This document shows, in pieces, positions 42,950-49,773 of a stretch of DNA of 49,773 nt. The notes below the pieces were generated by a model. It had not been told where the DNA came from and did not search any database. It was given only the letters and a program-made list of their open reading frames with translations. Where the stretch lies: NCBI RefSeq assembly GCF_017635265.1, contig NZ_JAGBLU010000107.1, positions 1 to 49,773 of the forward strand. Direction: 5' to 3'. Each line of letters begins with the position of its first letter. Positions within the stretch are counted from its first letter, which is position 1. The position numbers were made by a program, and so were the translations under genes. Origin of the DNA: Butyrivibrio sp. GTDB lineage: Bacteria; Bacillota; Clostridia; Lachnospirales; Lachnospiraceae.

Positions 42950-44220
42950 ATTGCTTGTAATTCCTCTTTAATTTCAAATATGCTTTTTCCTGTTCGTCGC
43001 GCAATCCCTGAAATATCGTCATATTCAAGCTTTTTGCGCTTGACATCATAGCCTGAAGCCTCTTTTACACGAACCTTTCCATATGGTGTTTCCAGTGCAT
43101 CTATTTTTCTTGATAAAACATATCTATTACAAATAGATTCTCGGACTCCTATCGTAGTTGTATGTTTAAACAATACCTTTAACATTTTCTCCCTGTTGTC
43201 AATTTGGCACATGCAGGAAAGAATAACTCCTGGTCTGTTCTTTTTCATATCAGCCGGTATTGTATAAACCTCGACGGCTCCGGCTGCAAACAACTGCTCT
43301 GTAGCAAAACCAATCTCTTCCGGAGTCATGTCATCAATATTACATGAAAGCTCAACAATCTGATCATTCTCATATTCATCACTACATTCGCCGTATATTG
43401 CTCTCACAAAATTACCCTGACGGAAATCTTTCTTTCCCATTCCATAACCAATTTTCCTAACTGTCATCACCGGTTGAGAGTTAAAATCGAAGGCAAAGTA
43501 TTTAGCCAAAGCAGCTCCTGTTGGCGTGCATAGTTCTGATTTTATGGTCTCGCTTTCATAACTTGGAATACCTTCAAGTAGTAATGCCGTAGCCGGAGCA
43601 GGCACGGGTAATATTCCGTGTGCACATTTAACAGTACCTCCTCCTACGTTTATAGGAGAAAATACCACCTTATCAACATCCAGCTCATGCATCAGATAGC
43701 ATACAGCAGCTATATCAGCAATTGCATCATAGTTACCAACTTCATGAAAGTGTATTTCCGAAATCGGCTCTCCATGTACTTTACTTTCAGCCTCGGCTAA
43801 TAACTGAAATACTTCCCTAATGTCGCTTTTAATTTCTTTTGAAAGGTTAAGATTCTCAATTATATCTTCAATATCATAGAGTTTATTGTGATGGTGATGT
43901 GATTCTTCGTGCTCATGTGAATGTCCATCACTATGCACGCTTTCATGAATGTGCTCGTGATTATGTTCGTGATTGTGGAAATCCTCGCGCTCATGGGCAG
44001 CTTCTGAGTCCATTTCTTCCTGCCCTTTTACGAGCACTTTCATATGCTTACCTAAAACTCCACACTTAGAGGAATCTTCAAGAACAAATTCCACATTTGG
44101 AATTCCTAAATTGTTTAACTCCTTCTCTTTTTGCTCCATATCATCAAAAAGAGAAATAAGCGCTGCCGTCAGCATATCACCGGCTATACCCATTTTGCAC
44201 TCAATATACAGTGTATTCAC
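42931..44220 (-). CDS. larC: Nickel-pincer cofactor biosynthesis protein LarC
   Basis: It starts at GTG 44220 with GGAGG five bases upstream. The 429-residue protein contains the LarC/DUF111 core: IAGDM near the start, FHEVGNYDAIADI, LPVPAPATALLLEGIP, GYGMGKKDF and ELSCNIDDMTPEEIGFATE. Residues ~74-113 hold a long His/Glu-rich stretch likely to bind nickel. LarC inserts Ni into the pyridinium dithiocarboxylate cofactor of lactate racemase. The whole LarC1-LarC2 length is in one frame. larA, larB and larE are not in the window; hypA follows upstream. Confidence 0.92.
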   Translation of the reverse strand: MNTLYIECKMGIAGDMLTAALISLFDDMEQKEKELNNLGIPNVEFVLEDSSKCGVLGKHMKVLVKGQEEMDSEAAHEREDFHNHEHNHEHIHESVHSDGHSHEHEESHHHHNKLYDIEDIIENLNLSKEIKSDIREVFQLLAEAESKVHGEPISEIHFHEVGNYDAIADIAAVCYLMHELDVDKVVFSPINVGGGTVKCAHGILPVPAPATALLLEGIPSYESETIKSELCTPTGAALAKYFAFDFNSQPVMTVRKIGYGMGKKDFRQGNFVRAIYGECSDEYENDQIVELSCNIDDMTPEEIGFATEQLFAAGAVEVYTIPADMKKNRPGVILSCMCQIDNREKMLKVLFKHTTTIGVRESICNRYVLSRKIDALETPYGKVRVKEASGYDVKRKKLEYDDISGIARRTGKSIFEIKEELQAIMGASD

Positions 44221-44313
44221 TCATACCTCCTCTAATCAAAAACTCTAAACAGCATGCAGCTATGTGTCATATATCAATTATATTTTTCATGTATGATATA
44301 TATGTTATATATC

Positions 44314-44664
44314 TTATATATCTTCTCTAATTAAATTTTTTAGCGTTACACCTTTTCCCTCAATAATATGCGCTTTTTTCCCTCCACATACCGTGCATAA
44401 ATATCTGTTTTCACTTGTTGGATAATACTCGCTTCCGCATTCCTCACAAAGCGCTTTCACAGGTACTTCTTCACAGATTAACTCCGCTCCTTCCAAAATA
44501 GTACCTTTGGCAGCTTCCGGATAATACTTATGCATATAATATGGCATTACACCGCTTGTTTTTCCTATTTGAATTACTATACTCTTAACACTTTTTGCAT
44601 TGTTCTCTTTTGCTACATCTATTGCCAAGGATACCATCCTGGAAATATAGCTCATCTCATGCAT
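44314..44664 (-). CDS. hypA: Hydrogenase/urease nickel-insertion protein HypA
   Basis: The 116-residue protein begins MHEMSYI; the N-terminal Met-His-Glu is the Ni-binding site of HypA. Two CxxC pairs (CEEC and CTVC) form the structural zinc site. HypA delivers nickel to hydrogenase (or urease) maturation. No other hyp genes lie in the window. It is 93 bases upstream of larC on the same strand, suggesting a joint nickel-handling unit. Confidence 0.9.
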   Translation of the reverse strand: MHEMSYISRMVSLAIDVAKENNAKSVKSIVIQIGKTSGVMPYYMHKYYPEAAKGTILEGAELICEEVPVKALCEECGSEYYPTSENRYLCTVCGGKKAHIIEGKGVTLKNLIREDI

Positions 44665-44751
44665 GATTTATTTCCTCTTTATTTTCATTTAATTACAATT
44701 TAATTGATTATAAATCAAATTGCTAGATAATAATATATATAGGAGGACGTT

Positions 44752-44967
44752 ATGGCACACAATATTGTAAAAACATGCATGGGATGTGGACGAACATTTG
44801 TCGCCAGAAATAGTGGCGCTCCTTTTTGCTGCCGAGCATGCAAGATTCGTTACTCATACCACTATTCGTTTAGATGCAAAGATTGTCGAAATGCATCTTG
44901 TAGCGTCCGCAATGAATATCTGCAGGGATGTGCCACTGATTGCCCCAATCTTAAATGGGATCCTTAA
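44752..44967 (+). CDS. Small Cys-rich zinc-ribbon protein
   Basis: The 71-residue protein carries eleven cysteines in clusters (CMGCG, CCRACK, CKDCRNASC, CATDC), suggesting one or more zinc sites of a double ribbon. No signal peptide. GGAGG lies six bases before the ATG. It is convergent with the AAA gene, its stop directly abutting the other stop. Function unknown; such proteins are often nucleic-acid or protein binding. Confidence 0.65.
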   Translation: MAHNIVKTCMGCGRTFVARNSGAPFCCRACKIRYSYHYSFRCKDCRNASCSVRNEYLQGCATDCPNLKWDP

Positions 44968-46269
44968 TTATCTCCCGGATAGATGGTTAATAAACTGTTG
45001 AGCGCATCTTCCTGAAATTCCACCATGATTGAGCTCCCATCTGTCTGCTTCCATTTTAAGTTCATCTTCTTTCATATCTATTCCGTTACGTTTGGCTAAT
45101 TTCAATACAATATCATAGTACTCCTGCCTTGACGGTTTATAATAACCAATATTTACACCGAACCTATTGGCAAGAGACAATTTTTCTTCCATCGTATCAG
45201 ATCTGTGGATATCTCCATCCTGTTCAACATCTCTTCTGTCTTTCCATGTTTCTTTTATCAAATGCCTTCTGTTTGATGTAGCGTAAATAAGAATATTATC
45301 AGGTCTGGTCTCAACTCCACCCTCAATTACAGCCTTAAGAAACTTGTAATCAGACTCATCTTCCTCGAATGACAGATCATCCATATAAATAATAAACTTA
45401 TAATTTCTGTTTTTTATTTGTGAAATAAGTTGTGAAAGCAGCTTGAATTGATATTTATATATCTCAATCATTCTCAGCCCTTCACCATAGTATTCATTTA
45501 CAATAGCTTTTATACTTGTTGATTTACCGGTTCCACTGTCCCCGAACAAAAGAACATTATTAGCTTTTTTACCTTCCACAAATGCTTTTGTATTCGATAT
45601 CAGTTTTTGTTTTTGTATCTCATATCCCACAAGATCGCTTAAAACGACTTTATCCATATTATTGATTGGATTAAACTCAATTTTTCCGTCAGAAAGCTCC
45701 CTTATCCTGAATGCCTTATTTAATCCAAACTCACCTACACCGATTCTTTTATAAAAATCAGTAACAATATCAAAAAATTCATCATCGGATTTGGCTTCTT
45801 CAAGCTGCTTCGTCAAATTTCGTACTTTTTCACTAACATTGGAATTGTACATCAGCTCTGGCTTTTCTATTGCCTTATAGTTAGTTATGCAACTGAAACA
45901 GTCAATTCCAAGCTTTGATTCAATCTCAGTAAAATCATATTCAAAAAGCTGCCTGAAAGCGTGAAAATCTGCTGTTGCAAAATGATTTACGCTGCCATTT
46001 TTACTTCCAACTTTTTCACATGTCAGGCTAAACGGATTCTCATCCATGATAAGTAAATAAGACAAGTAATTATGCCACAAATTATCGTCAAATGCATTGG
46101 CTGTACCAAGTACAAGCAGTCTTTTCACCTGTTTATAAACTCTTGCCGTAAGATCTTCTACGTCGTAGTCGGTTTTATGCAGATCTTTTGATACTTTGGA
46201 AAGCTGCATTAATATTGAATCTTCCGGCATATCCCCATACATGAGTAGTTTTGCTACTATCTTTTCCAT
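44968..46269 (-). CDS. DUF815-type AAA ATPase
   Basis: The 433-residue protein has an N-terminal helical region (~1-200), then an AAA-type ATPase: Walker A LLFGDSGTGKST, Walker B FIIYMDDLSFEE, sensor region IYATSNRRHLI and a C-terminal lid (WELNHGGISGRCAQQF). It matches DUF815, a family of unknown role. It follows rep by 37 bases on the same strand, so it is probably co-expressed with the initiator and may act in replication or maintenance. AAAAAGGG precedes the ATG. Confidence 0.85.
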   Translation of the reverse strand: MEKIVAKLLMYGDMPEDSILMQLSKVSKDLHKTDYDVEDLTARVYKQVKRLLVLGTANAFDDNLWHNYLSYLLIMDENPFSLTCEKVGSKNGSVNHFATADFHAFRQLFEYDFTEIESKLGIDCFSCITNYKAIEKPELMYNSNVSEKVRNLTKQLEEAKSDDEFFDIVTDFYKRIGVGEFGLNKAFRIRELSDGKIEFNPINNMDKVVLSDLVGYEIQKQKLISNTKAFVEGKKANNVLLFGDSGTGKSTSIKAIVNEYYGEGLRMIEIYKYQFKLLSQLISQIKNRNYKFIIYMDDLSFEEDESDYKFLKAVIEGGVETRPDNILIYATSNRRHLIKETWKDRRDVEQDGDIHRSDTMEEKLSLANRFGVNIGYYKPSRQEYYDIVLKLAKRNGIDMKEDELKMEADRWELNHGGISGRCAQQFINHLSGR

Positions 46270-46306
46270 ATTTTCCCTTTTTGTTATATAACATATATTT
46301 TATATA

Positions 46307-47482
46307 TCAGTTATCAAGTAATTGCTTTTCAAGTTCTTCAAAATCTATATCTGTACGTTGTTCAAAATTATTGAAACTGTTCTTCTTTGAAGGTATTGGC
46401 TTTGCTTTATTATTGTAATACTCGTTTTTTATACAATCCTTCATAAATGCGATAGGTACATCTACCGTTGTATTATAGGTAAGCATATAATCATAAGCTT
46501 TCTTTATCTTCTCATAATCATATCCAGCGCAGTCTGCGATATCTCTTATCTCTTTTATTTTAAAATAATCATGCATTAATTCGATAAGATCATCAAGTAC
46601 ATCATCTTTATTTCGAACGACTTCTTTTTCCTTCTTATTGGTATTTGCAGCAATATTCTTTTTATCAACAAAAAATCTTATTCCAACCGTTTTTCTTCCA
46701 CTCTTAATCGGTTCATAATCTATTATAAGGCTTGTTTTCTTATTAAGTTCATCCTTTGCCTTTGAAAGAACATTTCTGTTGAAAATTTTATATTCCTTAT
46801 ATTTGGTCTGACCTGTTTTTTCTATGAGTTCATCTATCTTTTCATAATCAGGGTAATCTTTTTCAAGTTCTGCTTTAATCTTATTATCACCGCCTGAATT
46901 GATAATTCCAAGCTCCAATTTAAGCTCAGTAAGATTATAATCCATAACCTGTTCGCCATCGATCTTCTCTATAGCTTTTTTATAATCAAACGCTGATTTT
47001 AGCATTTCATACAAGCGCAAAGAATAAACACTCTTAAGACTAAGGGTGTCTGCCAAACTAAGTACTGTATAATCCTTTTGCAAATTTACTATTTTATCGG
47101 TAAGTGAATTATTATAACGAAGCGTTAGAGTGCCATTCTTAAATGAAGCATCTGTAACAACCTGGTGAGCTTCAATCTTCCCATTTTCTTTATCTTTCAT
47201 AAGAAGATTCCAGTCAAAAATAGTTGCCCCTTTAACCTGCCTGTCACACAATGCTTCAATATGTTCATATAATGATCCGGATGTAGATTTAAACATCTTC
47301 CTAAGATCTGTTCCATATATTGTTGCAACAACATTATTGGTATCATCTACAGTAATATGCTGCATGCCTATAGCAAACAACTTCTGACTAAGAGCAGTGC
47401 CTTTTCCCATGGCATTGATCAGTTCATTTGATTTTTTATAGCTCTGCCTGGCAATGAGCTGATCTCTTTTTTCATCTTTCAT
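46307..47482 (-). CDS. Rep_3-type plasmid replication initiator
   Basis: The 391-residue protein has the Rep_3 (RepA/RepE) pattern: QSYKKSNELINA near the N-terminus, KLFAIGMQHITV, then winged-helix segments (TLSLKSVYSLRLYEMLKSAF and KYKEYKIFNRNVLSKAKDELN). Rep binds iterons to open the origin and represses its own promoter. The iteron array begins 29 bases upstream of its ATG. The C-terminal third is Lys/Asp-rich and less conserved. It identifies the molecule as an iteron-controlled plasmid, megaplasmid or chromid. Confidence 0.9.
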   Translation of the reverse strand: MKDEKRDQLIARQSYKKSNELINAMGKGTALSQKLFAIGMQHITVDDTNNVVATIYGTDLRKMFKSTSGSLYEHIEALCDRQVKGATIFDWNLLMKDKENGKIEAHQVVTDASFKNGTLTLRYNNSLTDKIVNLQKDYTVLSLADTLSLKSVYSLRLYEMLKSAFDYKKAIEKIDGEQVMDYNLTELKLELGIINSGGDNKIKAELEKDYPDYEKIDELIEKTGQTKYKEYKIFNRNVLSKAKDELNKKTSLIIDYEPIKSGRKTVGIRFFVDKKNIAANTNKKEKEVVRNKDDVLDDLIELMHDYFKIKEIRDIADCAGYDYEKIKKAYDYMLTYNTTVDVPIAFMKDCIKNEYYNNKAKPIPSKKNSFNNFEQRTDIDFEELEKQLLDN

Positions 47483-47510
47483 ACGGCCCCCATTACTTCT
47501 GGTAAAACAG

Positions 47511-48284
47511 TTCCCTTTTTGTGCACCAATGCGGATTTCCTATATTCCTTTTTTGTACACCTTTAGGATTTAAATATAAAATAACATTCCCTTTTTGTAA
47601 ACTTTAATTAATATTATATTCCTTTTTTTGTCACCTTCAAGCATTATTTGCCTATATTTTGGGGTTTTTATCTGTGTTTCCAGCTGTAAATCATTAATCT
47701 TTTTAGTCAATCATTTATCTTCCCTTTTTTAGCACCTTTTCAATTTTTCGTTCCCTTTATGTTCACCTTTGACCGCTTTGAATTGACTCGATGGGTTTAT
47801 TATATTCCTTTTTTTGTCACTTTTTAATCCTATTTTATAACCTTTTTTTATATTTAATGAAAATTGCTTCATGTATTATATTCCCTTTTTAGTCACCTTA
47901 AGCTTTATTATTATTATTTTCGCCTATCTTTTTGTTCTCTTATACCATGTTCTGATTTTTATTAGCATATTTAGCCTGCGTTTATCTGCAAAAATTACAT
48001 TCCCTTTTTGGTCACCTATCCTGTTCCCTTTTTTGTCACCCTTAGCTGTTTTGGGTTTTAGACTTGCCTTTTTATCTGCATTTACAAGGGTTTTTATGAT
48101 TTTATTTTATTAAATTTCTGTCTTCCCTTTTTAGTCACCTATATTCCCTAATTGTGCACCTTTACTTCCCATAAATGTACCTTTAAGCCTATTTCCATAC
48201 TTCCCCTTTTTGTACACTTTTTCTTCCCAATTTTGCTACTTTTCAATCCCTTTTGACTTACTTTTTTTTCCCTTTTTTGTCACC
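47511..48284. repeat. Iteron array / replication origin
   Basis: At least 13 good copies of a 17-bp direct repeat, consensus TTCCCTTTTTTGTCACC, start at 47511, 47545, 47587, 47619, 47720, 47751, 47805, 47881, 48000, 48024, 48123, 48144 and 48268. Weaker copies lie near 48166, 48201, 48224 and 48245. All have the same orientation. Spacing is irregular at first and close to 22 bp (two helical turns) at the distal end. The array covers the rep promoter and is the likely oriV. Confidence 0.9.
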
Positions 48285-49773
48285 CATTCTTATTATAATT
48301 GGCTTAAACACGCGCTTTTTCTTTGTTTTAATTAATAAATAAGTGTAGTTTACTATTTAAAAAATTAACAACACTTATAGTGTGTAATTAAATTTCTACA
48401 AAAATACACTTTAGTAATATCTGCTCTCAATATAATTCTCTAGAGCTCTATTTTCCTATTCAATCATATATAAAACATTAATCTGATCTGTATGTAGACA
48501 GTTATTTAAAACCATTATGAACATTTTAACTATATAAACATATTGTTCCGTTAATGAGTATAATATAACAGATTTTGTAGTGCTTAATTATATTAATTCT
48601 ACAGACTGATTCGTGAGCTTTGATATTACTCTTGAAATATGGATACTCAAACAAAGCATAGTAAAAAGTGCCAACCCCTCAGGACTGACACTCATTAACT
48701 ATCGGAAAACCTCATGAAAATCGATTACCCTAAATTTTTGAAAACTTACACGAATATTGATTACCCTAAAAAAGCCTGACCCTTAAGCCAAACACATAAA
48801 ACCTGTGTCAAACAATCAAAAAGTTTAATTATTTATATTTCCCATCATCCCGGCAATCAATGTTTAGTAATCTTTTGAACTTGCATTTTTTATTTTCTTT
48901 CTTGCATTTTTCCTTTATCTTTTAATTTAGCGAATAATATTTATATAACATTTTATCTTTTTGTGTTTTGTTATAGTTTAATTATATAATTAAATATTTC
49001 GTATGATATCTTTAATTTATTCTAGTATTAATTGAAATTATTTTACCTTATCTTAACGGATTATCACTATTTTTATATCATTCGATATATTTTATATTCT
49101 TTAATATTATATGTTGTTTTATTATTTTTTACTATTTATTTTGAAAACATTCTGACTTATATCTATTTTGCAGGTATATACATATTGACCGCTTTGGACA
49201 AAGATTTCTTTTAGATTTGATTATATTTTATATAATCACAAATGTAATTAAAATTAGAATTAATTATTGCATATTTATCTGATTTTTTCTGAATAATTAC
49301 GCTTGATTTTATATTAGATTTTATGAGTCTTAGAATTTTGATATGCAAGTTTTCTTGCAAGTGCTGGTTTTTTCATTTATTTCTTACTTCTTGTTCTCTG
49401 AGAAGTACTGTATATACGGCAGTTTTGTTCAGATATTTATTTTTTTGACTTCCTGCATCATGTTGATTGTTTATTTATTGTTTTTTTATAATATTTTAAT
49501 TTCTTTTTTACGTATATTTTATGAAGCAAACCCTTTTGACCTTACCTAATAATTCAATGTATCAAATTTTGATTAAAAGCCCTCAATTTCTTGATTTTTA
49601 TTAATCTCTTAATGAATTTTTTTAACTTTTCCAATATTTTTATTTCTAGCTTTTATTACCAGCATTACTTTCTGATCTTAGTTTATAAGTTTGAATCATT
49701 TTAATATATATTATATATATAATATAGTACAACTTTCTTTGATATATATAATATTAAATACATATCTAATATA
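48285..49773. other. AT-rich non-coding tail next to the origin
   Basis: About 1.5 kb without a convincing gene. It is strongly AT-rich, with long A/T stretches and palindromic ATATAT tracts near the end, and is suited to helix opening. The short ORFs in it are Phe/Tyr/Ile-rich products of base composition without ribosome sites. Apart from the 36-bp-spaced direct repeat, no further ordered structure was seen. Confidence 0.6.
48716..48770 (+). repeat. Direct repeat GATTACCCTAAA
   Basis: Two copies of ATYGATTACCCTAAA (48720-48734 and 48756-48770) lie 36 bp apart beyond the iterons. With two mismatches the similarity extends to GAAWATYGATTACCCTAAA. The motif differs from the iterons and may be a second protein-binding element such as a partition or primase site. 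Confidence 0.5.

Noticed and set aside
47871-48113. 80-codon ORF across the iterons
   Set aside because: The frame runs through several iteron copies and is an artefact of the repeat sequence.
47511-48284. CRISPR array interpretation of the repeats
   Set aside because: Repeats are only 17 bp, spacing is irregular from about 4 to 100 bases, spacers are AT-rich filler and no cas genes are present; an initiator gene lies adjacent.
49032-49549. Two hydrophobic ORFs (60 and 68 codons) in the AT-rich tail
   Set aside because: Phe/Tyr/Ile content follows base composition, and there is no Shine-Dalgarno.
1-49773. tRNA, rRNA or insertion sequence
   Set aside because: No cloverleaf, rRNA segment or transposase frame was recognised anywhere in the window.

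Overview
The window looks like part of a low-GC Firmicutes genome, most likely a rumen or gut Lachnospiraceae (Butyrivibrio or Pseudobutyrivibrio type). This is an inference from strong GGAGG ribosome binding sites, a Firmicutes-type class III fructose-bisphosphatase, an NHLM-type peptide exporter, a permuted amino-acid ABC transporter and general codon style; no rRNA or tRNA is present to confirm it. The right end holds a Rep_3-type initiator (46307-47482) beside an array of 17-bp iterons (47511-48284) and about 1.5 kb of very AT-rich non-coding DNA. The replicon is therefore probably a plasmid, megaplasmid or chromid. It also carries housekeeping-type genes (pta, fbp, birA, bioY, metY, cls), which favours a chromid-like secondary replicon.

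Layout. 1-4.5 kb: the C-terminal end of a serpin, then a leftward run of GH31 glucosidase, HD hydrolase, P-loop kinase-like protein, a small protein and a lipoprotein. The GH31 start codon overlaps the stop of a leftover C-terminal piece of a MalG-like sugar permease. 4.5-9.2 kb: a Nif11-like precursor peptide gene, a two-gene amino-acid ABC transporter with unusual domain order, an SGNH hydrolase and a 0.7-kb non-coding block packed with TACTGCA-like repeats. 9.2-18.8 kb: phosphatase, aldehyde dehydrogenase, DUF2804 protein, EamA transporter, a truncated lipoprotein, bioY and birA with a BirA operator between them, cardiolipin synthase, MATE pump and flavodoxin. 18.9-26.8 kb: a large membrane-anchored TIR/beta-propeller protein, DnaJ and zinc-ribbon membrane proteins, a lipoprotein, a protein of unknown function, O-acetylhomoserine sulfhydrylase and a 55-residue membrane peptide.

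26.8-37.5 kb is the most interesting accessory region, all leftward: YgjV-like protein, HlyD-like secretion protein, C39-peptidase ABC transporter, second NHLM-type ABC transporter, a 64-residue leader-like peptide, ECF sigma factor, an internally duplicated protein resembling a degenerate anti-sigma ATPase, a STAS anti-anti-sigma factor, fbp and a phosphopantetheinyl transferase. It reads as a peptide export machine with its own sigma factor and a partner-switch-like control module. 37.5-44.7 kb: NhaC-type antiporter, phosphoribosyltransferase, pta, a PAS-GAF-GGDEF gene broken by an in-frame stop, and the nickel genes larC and hypA. 44.7-49.8 kb: a Cys-rich small protein, a DUF815 AAA ATPase, rep, the iterons and the AT-rich tail.
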